Assembly (NCBI RefSeq): GCF_013409985.1
Contig: NZ_JACCBY010000001.1
Coordinates: forward strand, 682,001-746,000
Reading direction: 5' to 3'
DNA: 64,000 bases
From: Sphingomonas melonis
Lineage (GTDB): Bacteria > Pseudomonadota > Alphaproteobacteria > Sphingomonadales > Sphingomonadaceae
Translations under genes and position numbers: made by a program
Shown here: positions 1 to 8,985 of the stretch, piece by piece
How positions within the stretch are numbered: position 1 is the first letter of the stretch
How the letters are laid out: each line of letters starts with the position of its first letter
The notes under the pieces: generated by a model
What the model saw: the letters and a program-made list of their open reading frames with translations, nothing else
The model's database searches: none
What the model was told of the DNA's origin: nothing

Positions 1-698
1 GGTTCGATCAGGATCGTGCCGGTGAAGCCGATCTTGTGCTTGTGCTCGACGACCAGGCTGAGGAAGCGGCCGAAATTGTCGAGCTCGCGCTTCATGTCGG
101 TGTTGAGCAGCGTCTCATAGCCCTCGCGACCGCCCCACAGGACGTAGTTCTGGCCGCCGAGGCGATGCGTCGCCTCGAGCGCGTCGCGCACCTGCATCGC
201 GCCGAAGGCATAGACCTCGGGATCGGGGTTGGTCGCGCCGCCGGCGGCGAAGCGCGGGTGGCTGAACAAATTGGCGGTGCCCCACAGCAGCTTGCGGCCC
301 GACGAGGCCTGCAGCTTTTCGAGGTGGTCGACGGCTTCCGCGAAATAGCGGCGATGTTCGGTGACGTTGGCGGCATCGGCCATCACGTCGACGTCGTGGA
401 AGCAATAGAAGGGCACGTCGAGCTTCTGGAAGAAGTCGAACGCGACCTCGCGCTTCTCGGCCGCGGCGGCGCTGTCATTGGGGCCGCGGTGCCACGGGCG
501 GTTGAAGGTGCCGCCGCCGAACACGTCGGAGCCGGGCCAGCAGAAGGTGTGCCAGAAGCAGGCGGCGAAGCGCAGATGCTCTTCCATCGTCTTGCCGAGC
601 ACGACGCGGTTCTTGTCGTAGAAACGGTAGGCGAGTTCGTTCTCGCTGTCCGGTCCTTCGTAGCGGATTTGTGGGATGTCGGCGAAAAAGTCAGCCAT
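1..698 (-). CDS. xylA: Xylose isomerase, C-terminus beyond window edge
   Basis: Converts D-xylose to D-xylulose in the cytoplasm (metal-dependent). The 232 visible codons follow the proteobacterial long-form XylA closely: an RYEG start region, [24 protein letters not shown], the catalytic-histidine motif [42 protein letters not shown] and EHKHKIGF. The start ATG shares its A with the TGA stop of xylB (TGATG), so translation is coupled. The gene lies downstream of GH43 and xylB in one leftward operon. The metal-ligand C-terminal half lies outside the window, so intactness cannot be judged. Confidence 0.96.
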   Translation of the reverse strand, partial: MADFFADIPQIRYEGPDSENELAYRFYDKNRVVLGKTMEEHLRFAACFWHTFCWPGSDVFGGGTFNRPWHRGPNDSAAAAEKREVAFDFFQKLDVPFYCFHDVDVMADAANVTEHRRYFAEAVDHLEKLQASSGRKLLWGTANLFSHPRFAAGGATNPDPEVYAFGAMQVRDALEATHRLGGQNYVLWGGREGYETLLNTDMKRELDNFGRFLSLVVEHKHKIGFTGTILIE

Positions 699-2140
699 CA
701 GAGGGTCCTTATGCGGGGATAGGCGTCGCGGAAGGCGGCGCCCTTGGGAGCGAGGCGCTCGACGAGCGCCGGATCGGGGGTGATCACGTGGGACACGGGG
801 GGTGCCTGGCAGACGTCGGTGGGACTGCCGCCGTCGACCGCGAGCTGGGCGAGGCGCGCGGCGCCGAGCGCCGGCCCGACCTCGCCGCCCTGGAGGTAGA
901 CCAGCTCGACGTCCATCGTCGCGGCGAGCGTCTCGCCCCAGTAGCGCGAGCGCGCGCCGCCGCCGATGACCGAGAGGCGCTCGATCGTCGTGCCGGCATC
1001 GCGCAGCACGCGGACGCCGTCGGCGAGCGCGAAGCCGACGCCTTCCAGCACCGCCTGCGCCAGCCGGTCGGGACCGGTGTCGTTGTCGAGCCGGAGGAAG
1101 GCGCCGCGGACCTGCGCGTCGTTATGGGGGGTGCGTTCGCCGGAGAGATAGGGGAGGAACAGCTCCGGCCCGGCACCCGGCCCGGCGCGCTCGGCGCGCG
1201 CGAACAGGTCCGCGGCACCCGCCGCGCCGGTGATCCTGGCGACCCAGTCGATGCACGAGGCGGCGGACAGGTGAACCGCCATCTGGTGCCACATGTCGGG
1301 CAGGCAGTGGCAGAAGGCATGGACCGCACCCGCGACATTGGGGCGGAAGCGGTCGGTGGCGACGAAGATCACGCCCGAGGTGCCGAGCGACAGCAACGCA
1401 TCGCCGTCGCGCACCGCGCCGACGCCCGCCGCGCCGGCGGCATTGTCGCCGCCGCCGCCCGCCACCGGCACGCTGCCCATGCCCCAGAGCTCGGCGATAT
1501 CGGGGCGCAGGCGGCCGGTGGTGGCGCTGCCCTCGACCAGCGCGGGCATCTGCGCCTCGGTGAGGCCGGTGGCGGCGAGCAAGGTGTCGCTCCAGCGCCG
1601 GCCGGCGACGTCGAGCCACAGCGTGCCCGCCGAATCGGACAGGTCGGACACCTTCTCGCCGGTCATCTGCAGCCGGACATAATCCTTGGGCAGCAGCACG
1701 GTGGCGATCCGGGCGAACACCTCCGGCTCGTGATGGCGGACCCATTGCAGCTTGGGCGCGGTGAAGCCCGGCATCGCGAGATTGCCGGCGATGTCGTGCA
1801 ATGCCGGCACCGCGGCTTCCAGCTCGACGCATTCGGCGTGCGAGCGGCCGTCGTTCCACAGGATCGCCGGGCGCAGCGGCCGGTCGTCGGCGCCGAGCAG
1901 CGTCGCGCCGTGCATCTGGCCGGCGAGGCCGATACCGCGCACCGCGCGGCGCACCTCGGGATCGATCGCCTGTACCGCGGCGGTCGTCGCCTGCCACCAG
2001 GCGTCCGGATCCTGTTCCGACCACAAGGGCTGCGGCCGCTGCACGGTCAGCGCGGCGGTGCCCTGTCCGACGACGCTGCCGTGGGTGTCGAGGACGACCG
2101 CCTTGACGCCGGACGTGCCGATATCGATGCCGAGAAACAT
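698..2140 (-). CDS. xylB: Xylulokinase
   Basis: FGGY-family sugar kinase of 480 residues that phosphorylates D-xylulose to xylulose-5-phosphate for the pentose phosphate pathway. Visible features are the N-terminal phosphate-1 motif [15 protein letters not shown], the [11 protein letters not shown] segment typical of XylB, GLAGQMHG with the substrate-contacting M-H pair, ILWNDGR, the [11 protein letters not shown] phosphate-2 region and the C-terminal [13 protein letters not shown] adenosine motif. Length matches the family. It starts 8 bp after the GH43 gene ends and overlaps xylA by one base, so the three genes should be one transcript. Confidence 0.96.
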   Translation of the reverse strand: MFLGIDIGTSGVKAVVLDTHGSVVGQGTAALTVQRPQPLWSEQDPDAWWQATTAAVQAIDPEVRRAVRGIGLAGQMHGATLLGADDRPLRPAILWNDGRSHAECVELEAAVPALHDIAGNLAMPGFTAPKLQWVRHHEPEVFARIATVLLPKDYVRLQMTGEKVSDLSDSAGTLWLDVAGRRWSDTLLAATGLTEAQMPALVEGSATTGRLRPDIAELWGMGSVPVAGGGGDNAAGAAGVGAVRDGDALLSLGTSGVIFVATDRFRPNVAGAVHAFCHCLPDMWHQMAVHLSAASCIDWVARITGAAGAADLFARAERAGPGAGPELFLPYLSGERTPHNDAQVRGAFLRLDNDTGPDRLAQAVLEGVGFALADGVRVLRDAGTTIERLSVIGGGARSRYWGETLAATMDVELVYLQGGEVGPALGAARLAQLAVDGGSPTDVCQAPPVSHVITPDPALVERLAPKGAAFRDAYPRIRTL

Positions 2141-2148
2141 GCTGCCGC

Positions 2149-3258
2149 TCAGTTCTTGAAGGGATCGAGCTGCACGATCGTGCCGTCGGGATTGAAGGTC
2201 AGTTCGGCGACCTTGGCCGAGCGCAGGTAGTTCTTATTCGACAATTGCGTGTCGTGATAGAACAGCCACCACTTGCCCTTGAACTCGACGATCGAGTGAT
2301 GCGAGGTCCAGCCCTGCACCGGCGACAGGATATGACCGGTATAGCGGAACGGGCCGTAGGGCGTGCTGCCGATCGCGTAATTGAGGAAATGGGTGTCGCC
2401 GGTCGAATAGGTGAAATAATATTTGCCGCCGCGCTTGAACACCCACGACGCCTCGAAGAAGCGGCGGTCGTGGTCGCCGCCGAGCACCGGCTTGCCGGCC
2501 TCGTCGGTGATGACGACGTCGCGCGGCGGCTCGGCGAACTGCTTCATGTCGGCCGACAGGCGCGCCATCTTGGGCGACAGCGCGGGCTTGTCGTCCTGCT
2601 TCAGGTCGGTGTCGCCGGCGTTGGGGTCGAAGCGGCCGCTGGCCCAGCGCTGGAGCTGGCCGCCCCAGATGCCGCCGAAATACATGTAGCTCTGGCCGTC
2701 GGTGTCGGTGAACACGGCGGGATCGATCGAGAAGCTGCCCTTGATCGGTGCCGGCTCGGCCTTGAACGGGCCGGTCGGCGACTTGGACGTGGCGACGCCG
2801 ATGCGGAACACGCCCTGTTTGTCGCGCGCGGGCATGTAGAGATAATAAGTGCCGTTCTTGTAGGCGGCATCAGGCGCCCAGGTCTGCTTGGAAGCCCAGG
2901 GGATGTCCTTCACGTCGATCGCCACCGGGTGCACCGTCACCGGGCCGCCGACGCGGTCCATGCTGAGCACGCGATAGTCGTGCATCGCATATTGCGTGCC
3001 GAGATCGTCGTCGGGGATGCCGGCGTCGACGTCGTGGCTGGGATAGACGTAGAGCTTGCCGTTGAAGACGTGCGCGGAGGGGTCGGCGAAATAGAGGTTC
3101 TTGACCAACGGCTGGCTGAGGTAGCGCTTGCCCTCGGGGCTGCGCGGTTCGGCGGCGGCGGTCGCCGACTTGGCGGGCCTGGCGACCTGCGCGATCGCGA
3201 GCGTGGCGGTGGCGCCGAGCGTGGCGGCGGTCAGGCAGAGGGCGAGACGAAGCCTCAT
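2149..3258 (-). CDS. Secreted GH43 glycosidase (xylosidase/arabinofuranosidase)
   Basis: A 369-residue five-bladed beta-propeller hydrolase. Residues 1-23 form a Sec signal peptide (MRLRLALCLTAATLGATATL, cleavage near AIAQ). GH43 marks follow: the catalytic-base Asp in NLYFADPSAHVFNG, WAPDAAY, the pKa-modulating Asp in SFSIDPAVF and the acid Glu in FFEASWVFKRGGKYYF. There is no appended C-terminal sandwich, so this is a single-domain form. It is the first gene of the GH43-xylB-xylA operon, so it likely releases xylose or arabinose in the periplasm or at the surface for immediate catabolism. The exact linkage cannot be read from sequence. An operator-like site lies 65 bp upstream of its start. 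Confidence 0.9.
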   Translation of the reverse strand: MRLRLALCLTAATLGATATLAIAQVARPAKSATAAAEPRSPEGKRYLSQPLVKNLYFADPSAHVFNGKLYVYPSHDVDAGIPDDDLGTQYAMHDYRVLSMDRVGGPVTVHPVAIDVKDIPWASKQTWAPDAAYKNGTYYLYMPARDKQGVFRIGVATSKSPTGPFKAEPAPIKGSFSIDPAVFTDTDGQSYMYFGGIWGGQLQRWASGRFDPNAGDTDLKQDDKPALSPKMARLSADMKQFAEPPRDVVITDEAGKPVLGGDHDRRFFEASWVFKRGGKYYFTYSTGDTHFLNYAIGSTPYGPFRYTGHILSPVQGWTSHHSIVEFKGKWWLFYHDTQLSNKNYLRSAKVAELTFNPDGTIVQLDPFKN

Positions 3259-3322
3259 GGCCGATGGTCCTTCCTAGTGGCGGCCTTCTGACGAGGCCTG
3301 CGGGATGTGCCGCATGTGCGGG

Positions 3323-3334
3323 ATAGCGCTACCA
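3323..3334. promoter_or_regulatory. TAGCGCTA-type operator upstream of GH43-xylB-xylA
   Basis: ATAGCGCTACCA with a perfect TAGCGCTA palindrome core (3324-3331), 65 bp before the leftward GH43 start. The same pattern recurs at 3498, 8564, 8651, 27503 and 27592, always in control regions of the pentose island. The form fits a LacI-family xylose repressor (XylR of Caulobacter is the analogue). The binding protein is inferred; it is not encoded here. Confidence 0.6.
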
Positions 3335-3401
3335 TATGAGGGGCTTCGGCGGGGCGCAAGCCGTTCCGGGACGGGCCGGAAGCCCGGAAATGCGCCGATG
3401 C

Positions 3402-3423
3402 CGATCGCGATCGATCGCGATCG
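3402..3423. repeat. 22-bp perfect palindrome of GATCG/CGATC units
   Basis: Self-complementary run built from alternating GATC and CGATCG units, located midway between the two pentose operators in the 298-bp divergent region between the GH43 and xylD starts. It could be a regulator site or simply a low-complexity palindrome. No family match is known to me. Confidence 0.4.
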
Positions 3424-3497
3424 TACCGAATCGGGATCGGGGCTGGCGGGCGGTCGCAACCGCGCCGCGTGAAGCCTTGACGTGCGCCCTTGGCCTG

Positions 3498-3509
3498 ATA
3501 GCGATACCA
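3498..3509. promoter_or_regulatory. Imperfect TAGCG-type operator upstream of xylD
   Basis: ATAGCGATACCA differs by one base from the site at 3323. It lies 48 bp before the xylD GTG and about 15 bp after a TTGACG (3477-3482) that could serve as a -35 element, so a bound repressor would cover the -10/start region of the rightward promoter. Confidence 0.5.
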
Positions 3510-3556
3510 CCCAAGGGATGGGCCGGGCCCGGCATCATCCAAGTGGAGAGTCCAGC

Positions 3557-5335
3557 GTGTCACGCCAACCGGTTCGTCCCTTCCGCTCGCGCGACTGGTT
3601 CGCCGACCCGGCCCGCGCGGACATGACCGCGCTCTATCTCGAGCGCTTCATGAACTACGGCCTGACCCCGGCGGAGCTGCGCTCGGGCCGGCCGATCATC
3701 GGCATCGCCCAGACCGGCAGCGACCTGTCGCCGTGCAACCGCATCCACCTCGATCTGGCGCGGCGGGTGCGCGACGGCATCCGCGACGCGGGCGGCATCC
3801 CGCTCGAATTCCCGGTCCATCCGATCTTCGAGAATTGCCGCCGGCCGACCGCGGCGCTCGACCGCAACCTCGCCTATCTCGGGCTGGTCGAGACGCTGTA
3901 CGGCTATCCGATCGACGCGGTGGTGCTGACCACCGGCTGCGACAAGACGACGCCGTCGGGGATCATGGCCGCCGCCACCGTCGACATTCCGGCGATCGTG
4001 CTGTCGGGCGGGCCGATGCTCGACGGCTGGCACGAGGGCGAGCTGGTCGGATCGGGCACCGTCATCTGGCGCTCGCGGCGCAAGCTGGCGGCGGGCGAGA
4101 TCGACGAGGAGGAATTCCTGCAGCGCGCCACCGACAGCGCGCCCTCGGCCGGCCATTGCAATACGATGGGTACCGCCTCGACGATGAACGCGGTCGCCGA
4201 GGCGCTCGGCCTGTCGCTGCCCGGCTGCGCGGCGATCCCCGCACCGTACCGCGAGCGCGGCCAGTTCGCCTATGAGACCGGCCGCCGCATCGTCGACATG
4301 GCGTATGAAGACCTGCGCCCGTCGCGCATCCTGACGCGCGAAAGCTTCCTCAACGCGCTGCGCGTCGTCACCGCGATCGGCGGATCGTCGAACGCGCAGC
4401 CGCATATCCAGGCGATGGCGGCGCATGCCGGGGTCGAGGTGCGGCCGAGCGACTGGATGGAGCATGGCTACGACCTGCCGCTGCTCGTCGACGTCCAGCC
4501 CGCCGGGCGGTTCCTCGGCGAGCGCTTCCACCGGGCCGGCGGCGTGCCGGCGGTGATGAGCGAGCTGCTCGGCGCGGGCAAGCTCGACGGCGACTGCCTG
4601 ACCGTCACCGGGCGCAGCATCGCCGAGAACCTCGCCGGCCGCACCGCCACCGACCGCGAGGTCATCCGGCCCTATGACCAGCCGCTCAAGGAGCAGGCGG
4701 GGTTCCTGGTGCTCACCGGCAATCTGTTCGACTTCGCGATCATGAAGACGAGCGTGATCTCGCCCGCCTTCCGCGAACGCTATCTGACCGTGCCGGGCCG
4801 CGAGAACGTGTTCGAGGCGCGCGCCGTGGTGTTCGAGGGATCGGACGATTACCATCACCGCATCAACGATCCCGCGCTCGGCATCGACGAAGGCTCGATC
4901 CTGGTGATCCGCGGCGCCGGCCCGATCGGCTGGCCGGGATCGGCGGAAGTGGTCAACATGCAGCCGCCCGACCATCTGATCCAGCGCGGCATCCTGACGC
5001 TGCCGACGCTCGGCGACGGGCGCCAGTCGGGTACGTCGGACAGCCCCTCGATCCTCAACGCCAGCCCGGAAAGCGCGGTCGGCGGCGGCCTGTCGTGGTT
5101 GCAGACCGGCGACGTGATCCGCATCGACCTCGCCGCGGGCCGCTGCGACGCGCTGGTCGACGCTGCGGAGATCGCCCGCCGGCGCGGCGAGGCAGCGCCC
5201 CCCATTGCCGAGAGCCACACGCCGTGGGAAGAACTGTACCGGGAAAAGACCGGACAGCTCGGTGAGGGCGGCGTGCTCGACTTCGCGCTTAAATATCGGG
5301 GTATCGCCGCGCGCACGCCGCGGCATAACCACTAG
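3557..5335 (+). CDS. xylD: D-xylonate dehydratase (IlvD/Edd family)
   Basis: Dehydrates D-xylonate to 2-keto-3-deoxy-D-xylonate in the oxidative (Weimberg/Dahms) xylose route. The 592-residue protein resembles Caulobacter XylD throughout, from the RFRSRDWF-like N-terminus to the C-terminal PRHNH. Three cysteines positioned to hold the [2Fe-2S] cluster are Cys60 (SPCNRI), Cys128 (TTGCDKTTPSG) and Cys201 (SAGHCNTMG). I chose the GTG at 3557 because it has GGAGAG about 7 nt upstream and gives the family N-terminus; an in-frame ATG at 3482 would add 25 atypical residues over the operator. No xylose dehydrogenase or xylonolactonase is in the window. L-arabonate is a possible alternative substrate. 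Confidence 0.92.
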   Translation: MSRQPVRPFRSRDWFADPARADMTALYLERFMNYGLTPAELRSGRPIIGIAQTGSDLSPCNRIHLDLARRVRDGIRDAGGIPLEFPVHPIFENCRRPTAALDRNLAYLGLVETLYGYPIDAVVLTTGCDKTTPSGIMAAATVDIPAIVLSGGPMLDGWHEGELVGSGTVIWRSRRKLAAGEIDEEEFLQRATDSAPSAGHCNTMGTASTMNAVAEALGLSLPGCAAIPAPYRERGQFAYETGRRIVDMAYEDLRPSRILTRESFLNALRVVTAIGGSSNAQPHIQAMAAHAGVEVRPSDWMEHGYDLPLLVDVQPAGRFLGERFHRAGGVPAVMSELLGAGKLDGDCLTVTGRSIAENLAGRTATDREVIRPYDQPLKEQAGFLVLTGNLFDFAIMKTSVISPAFRERYLTVPGRENVFEARAVVFEGSDDYHHRINDPALGIDEGSILVIRGAGPIGWPGSAEVVNMQPPDHLIQRGILTLPTLGDGRQSGTSDSPSILNASPESAVGGGLSWLQTGDVIRIDLAAGRCDALVDAAEIARRRGEAAPPIAESHTPWEELYREKTGQLGEGGVLDFALKYRGIAARTPRHNH

Positions 5336-5379
5336 TATTTTAACCCATTTCGCCGGCGGTGACCGGCACAGGAGAGACG

Positions 5380-6804
5380 ATGACGGATACGATAGGGAGG
5401 GCAGGGGGGACTGCCACGAATCACGGCTTCATTGCCGCGATCGTCGCGGTGGCGACGATCGGCGGCTTCATGTTCGGCTATGATTCGGGCGTCATCAACG
5501 GCACCCAGAAGGGGCTGGAGGCGGCATTCGCCCTCGGCCGGCTCGGTATCGGCGTCAACGTCGGCGCGATCCTGGTGGGTTCGGCGATCGGTGCGTTCGG
5601 CGCCGGCCGGATGGCCGACGCGATCGGCCGCCGCAACGTGATGATGCTCGCCGCGGTCCTCTTCCTCGCCAGCGCGCTGCTCGCCGGTGCGGCGAGCGGT
5701 TCGGAAGTCTTCATCTTCGCGCGCATCATCGGCGGCCTCGGCGTCGGCGCTGCGAGCGTGATCTCGCCGGTCTACATCTCCGAAGTCACCCCCGCGTCGA
5801 TCCGTGGCCGGCTGACCAGCGTGCAGCAGGTGATGATCATCACCGGCCTGACCGGCGCGTTCGTCGCCAATTTCGTGCTCGCCCGCTATGCCGGCGGCTC
5901 GACGGCGCCGTTCTGGCTCGGCTTCCCGGCATGGCGCTGGATGTTCTGGCTGCAGGCGATCCCGGCGGCGATCTATCTCGTCGCGCTGTTCGTCATCCCG
6001 GAAAGCCCGCGCTTCCTGATGGCCAAGGGCCGCGAGGCCGATGCGCATCGCGTGCTCGTCCGCCTGTTCGGCACCGTCGAGGCCGATCGCAAGGTCGTCG
6101 AGATCCGCAACTCGCTCGCCGCCGATCACCACAAGCCCAAGCTGTCGGACCTGCGCGACAAGACCACCGGCAAGATCCGCCCGATCCTGTGGGCGGGCAT
6201 CGGCCTTGCCATCTTCCAGCAGCTCGTCGGCATCAACGTCGTCTTCTATTATGGCGCGGTACTGTGGGAAGCGGTCGGCTTCACCGAGGACAATGCGCTG
6301 CAGATCAACATCCTGTCGGGCGTGCTGTCGATCGCGGCCTGCCTGTTCACGATCGCGACCGTCGACAAGATCGGCCGCAAGCCGCTGCTGCTCGTCGGTT
6401 CGGCCGGCATGGCGGTGACGCTGGCGGTGGTCGCCTGGGCCTTCTCGACGGCGGTCACCGATGCGGCGGGCGCCGTGTCGCTGCCCGGCCATAACGGCAT
6501 GATCGCGCTGATCGCGGCCAACCTCTACGTGATCTTCTTCAACGGCAGCTGGGGCCCGGTGATGTGGGTCATGCTCGGCGAGATGTTCCCCAACCAGATC
6601 CGCGGTTCGGGTCTGGCGGTGTCGGGCTTCGCGCAGTGGATCGCCAATGCCGCGATCTCGGTCAGCTTCCCGGCGCTGGCGGTGTCGCCGGGCCTGGCGG
6701 TGACCTATTTCGGCTATGCCTTCTTCGCGGCGGCGTCGTTCTTCTTCGTGCGCAAGATGGTCCACGAGACCGCGGGCCGCGAACTGGAAGACATGGCGGG
6801 CTGA
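5380..6804 (+). CDS. Sugar-porter MFS transporter (pentose/H+ symporter type)
   Basis: A 474-residue inner-membrane carrier with twelve predicted helices. Sugar-porter signatures are GYDSGVINGTQKG in helix 1, GRMADAIGRRNVM (loop 2-3), PESPRFLMAKGR after helix 6, QQLVGINVVFYYG in helix 7 and GPVMWVMLGEMFPNQIRG near helix 10. The start at ATG 5380 is set by AGGAGAG 6 nt upstream. It lies 44 bp after xylD and probably shares its transcript, which ends at the hairpin at 6834. Xylose or arabinose uptake is inferred from context; the family also carries hexoses. Confidence 0.9.
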   Translation: MTDTIGRAGGTATNHGFIAAIVAVATIGGFMFGYDSGVINGTQKGLEAAFALGRLGIGVNVGAILVGSAIGAFGAGRMADAIGRRNVMMLAAVLFLASALLAGAASGSEVFIFARIIGGLGVGAASVISPVYISEVTPASIRGRLTSVQQVMIITGLTGAFVANFVLARYAGGSTAPFWLGFPAWRWMFWLQAIPAAIYLVALFVIPESPRFLMAKGREADAHRVLVRLFGTVEADRKVVEIRNSLAADHHKPKLSDLRDKTTGKIRPILWAGIGLAIFQQLVGINVVFYYGAVLWEAVGFTEDNALQINILSGVLSIAACLFTIATVDKIGRKPLLLVGSAGMAVTLAVVAWAFSTAVTDAAGAVSLPGHNGMIALIAANLYVIFFNGSWGPVMWVMLGEMFPNQIRGSGLAVSGFAQWIANAAISVSFPALAVSPGLAVTYFGYAFFAAASFFFVRKMVHETAGRELEDMAG

Positions 6805-6833
6805 TCCGCCGGTCATCGTCGTGTTCGCAAAGA

Positions 6834-6862
6834 GGGGCGGTCCTGCGGGACCGCCCCTTTTT
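6834..6862 (+). terminator. Rho-independent terminator of xylD-MFS
   Basis: A perfect 10-bp GC stem (GGGGCGGTCC / GGACCGCCCC, 6834-6843 with 6848-6857), a TGCG tetraloop and five T residues at 6858-6862. It sits between convergent genes (stop at 6804, GH43 stop at 6867). On the minus strand the stem is followed by TCTTTG, so it may also act on the leftward GH43 gene. Confidence 0.93.
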
Positions 6863-6866
6863 CGTG

Positions 6867-8510
6867 TCAGCGCCGCCAGGCGTAGGGGCCGACCAGGGTG
6901 CCGACGAAGCCGGTCGCCGCCTGGGTGCTGAGGAAGCGCGCATCGACATCGGCGGCGAGCGTCCGGCGCGCTGTGCCGGCCTGATAGTCGAACGCCATCG
7001 TGCCGCCATTGGCGCGGATGGTCAGCGTCACCGGCGCGGTGGTGACGACCGGCGCCGAGGCGACGAGCCGCTCGGCCCCCTTGTCGCTGGTGTAGAGCGC
7101 GACCATCGGCTTGCCCGCGATGCGGGTGATGCCGAAGAACAGAAAGTTGCGGTCGCTCTGCATCGCGGCGAGCCCGGCGCGTTCGCCGTCGCTGTCGGGC
7201 GTGAAGCGCACCGTCGTGCTCATCGTCGCGATATGATGGTGCTGGCGGCGGGCGACGAAGGCGGGAACGCCGTTGAGGTCGCCCATCGGTGCGCCGCGTT
7301 CGAGCACCAGCTCGTGACGGTCGATCCGATAGACCGGCTGTTTCGGCGTGCGCACGCCGATCCACTGCATCGCCAGCTTGGGGCCGGCGAACGTGTCGGT
7401 ATAGCCGAAGTCGCCGCTGGTCGGCAGCGCCGGCGGCCGCTGCTGCGGCAGTTTGGGCGCGGGCGCGGTGAACGGGATCGGCTTCCCGTGCGGCAGGATC
7501 ATCGGCCAGCCCTGTTGCCAGGTCACCGGTAGCAGGAAGGTCTCGCGGCCGATATTGTAGTAATTGTCGGCATAGGGGCGCACCGCGAGGAAGGTCGCCC
7601 ACCAGTCGCCGTTCTGCGTCTGCACCAGTTCGGCATGGCCCGCCGAGGTGATCGGATGGGGACGCGCCGGATCGAGATCGCGCTGCGTCAGGATCGGATT
7701 GCCGGCGAACGGCACATACGGCCCGCGCATGTCGCGCGAGCGGAACACGACCTGCGAATGGTTGACGCTGGTGCCGCCCTCGGCGGCGGTGAGGTAGTAA
7801 TAGCCGTCCTTCTTGAGGATGTGCGGCCCCTCGATCCACACCGGTTTCTTGCTGATGTCGACGCCGCCGTTGATCAGCTGCGTGCTCTCGCCGACCATCT
7901 TGCCGGCGCGCCAGTCATATTCCTGCACCCAGATGGCGCGATGGCCCTCGTAGCGCGGCGGCTCGGCGGGGGCGCGGTTGTTGACGATGAAGGCGCGGTC
8001 GCCCTCCCAGTAGATCGACGGGTCGATCCCCTCGAACGGCAGCCAGATCGGGTCGGACCAGGGGCCGGCCGGATTCTTCGCGGTGATGACAAAATTGCCT
8101 TTGCAGGAGACGCAGGTGTTGACGATGTAGAAGGTGCCGGCGTGATAGGAGATGTCGGGCGCGAACACCGCTTCGGAGGTGCGGCGGCCGGTGAAGTCGA
8201 GCTGGCCGGGGCGGTCGATCGCATTGCCGATCTGCGTCCAGTGGACGAGGTCCTTCGAGTGGAAGACCGGCAGGCCGGGGAAATGCGCGAAGGACGAATT
8301 GACCAGATAATAATCGTCGCCGACCCGCGTCACCGACGGATCGGGATAATAGCCGGCGAGGATCGGGTTGCGATAGTCGCCCGGCGCGGGCGTGACCTTC
8401 TCCTGCGACTGCCCCTGATAGGCGAAGCGGCTGAAGCGGGGCGCCTCGCTCGCCATCGCCGCCGAGCCGCCGGCCAATGCCAGCGCCACAATCATGGCAC
8501 GTTCCGCCAT
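6867..8510 (-). CDS. Secreted two-domain GH43 beta-xylosidase/arabinofuranosidase
   Basis: A 547-residue protein with a Sec signal (MAERAMIVALALAGGSAAMA). The N-terminal GH43 propeller shows NPILAGYYPDPSVTRVGDDYYLVNSSF (base Asp), FAPDISYHAGTFYIV, GIDPSIYWEGDR (Asp) and WIEGPHILKKDGYYYLTAAEGGT (acid Glu). The last 200 residues, from DFGYTDTFAGPKLAMQWIG, form the C-terminal beta-sandwich found in xylosidase subfamilies. I prefer ATG 8510 over ATG 8516 because GGAG lies 8 nt from the former and only 2 nt from the latter. It is transcribed away from the GH51 group, with two operators between. It likely trims arabinoxylan oligosaccharides. Confidence 0.92.
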   Translation of the reverse strand: MAERAMIVALALAGGSAAMASEAPRFSRFAYQGQSQEKVTPAPGDYRNPILAGYYPDPSVTRVGDDYYLVNSSFAHFPGLPVFHSKDLVHWTQIGNAIDRPGQLDFTGRRTSEAVFAPDISYHAGTFYIVNTCVSCKGNFVITAKNPAGPWSDPIWLPFEGIDPSIYWEGDRAFIVNNRAPAEPPRYEGHRAIWVQEYDWRAGKMVGESTQLINGGVDISKKPVWIEGPHILKKDGYYYLTAAEGGTSVNHSQVVFRSRDMRGPYVPFAGNPILTQRDLDPARPHPITSAGHAELVQTQNGDWWATFLAVRPYADNYYNIGRETFLLPVTWQQGWPMILPHGKPIPFTAPAPKLPQQRPPALPTSGDFGYTDTFAGPKLAMQWIGVRTPKQPVYRIDRHELVLERGAPMGDLNGVPAFVARRQHHHIATMSTTVRFTPDSDGERAGLAAMQSDRNFLFFGITRIAGKPMVALYTSDKGAERLVASAPVVTTAPVTLTIRANGGTMAFDYQAGTARRTLAADVDARFLSTQAATGFVGTLVGPYAWRR

Positions 8511-8563
8511 CCTCATCTCTCCTACAATTGCCGATGCTGGATGCGCCGGCCGTTGCGGTAACT

Positions 8564-8575
8564 ATAGCGCTACCG
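8564..8575. promoter_or_regulatory. TAGCGCTA operator, GH43 side of divergent region
   Basis: ATAGCGCTACCG with a perfect TAGCGCTA core (8565-8572), 54 bp upstream of the leftward GH43 start. Same pattern as at 3323. Confidence 0.6.
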
Positions 8576-8649
8576 AGGCGCTGTGCCAGCCGGTGCGTGA
8601 CTTTCGGCCTGAAATTGCCCGACAAATAAGCGCGGGCTGAGATGGACAC

Positions 8650-8662
8650 GGTAGCGTTACCA
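8650..8662. promoter_or_regulatory. TAGCGTTA operator, GH51 side of divergent region
   Basis: GGTAGCGTTACCA is the most symmetric copy of the pentose operator outside its centre (GGTA/TACC arms). With the site at 8564 it lies in the 475-bp gap between GH43 and GH51, so both directions are probably under one repressor. Apart from these sites and a possible short gene at 8768 I see nothing else in the gap. Confidence 0.6.
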
Positions 8663-8767
8663 GTTTACGCTTCGTCCTAGCGCGCAAGAACAGAAGCGGC
8701 GCGATCCCGTCAGCAGGCCGACGACGATCGCAGACCGGTTCGTCGCGCGCGACGAAAGGAGGAGGGG

Positions 8768-8950
8768 ATGACCGGGCTATCCGCGGATCACCATGAGGCA
8801 ACGGGCGCGTCGATGACGGGCGTCACGGGGCTCGCGCGCGTCATGTGCGGCGACGGGTCGCTGCCGACCGGCGCCGACGGGCGCGCACCCATTCCTGCCG
8901 CTTTCGGCCTGAGCCGCCCGCCGGCGCGCCGGCCGTTGCGCCGATCCTGA
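8768..8950 (+). CDS. Possible 60-codon small protein or leader before GH51
   Basis: An open frame of 60 codons (begins MTGLSADHHEATGA) preceded by a near-perfect Shine-Dalgarno, AAGGAGG at 8756-8762 with five bases before the ATG, better than most ribosome sites in the island. It ends 35 bp before the GH51 start. The product has no hydrophobic segment and I recognise no family. It becomes arginine- and proline-rich at the end, as chance frames do in this GC range. It may be a regulatory leader, a real small protein, or chance. Confidence 0.35.
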   Translation: MTGLSADHHEATGASMTGVTGLARVMCGDGSLPTGADGRAPIPAAFGLSRPPARRPLRRS

Positions 8951-8985
8951 CTCCCGCGCCCGCCGCCATCACGAGAGGAAGACCC

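Noticed and set aside
5332..7839. Long minus-strand open frame over the MFS gene and part of GH43
   Set aside because: Antisense to a clear transporter and crosses a strong terminator; the composition is typical of a shadow frame.
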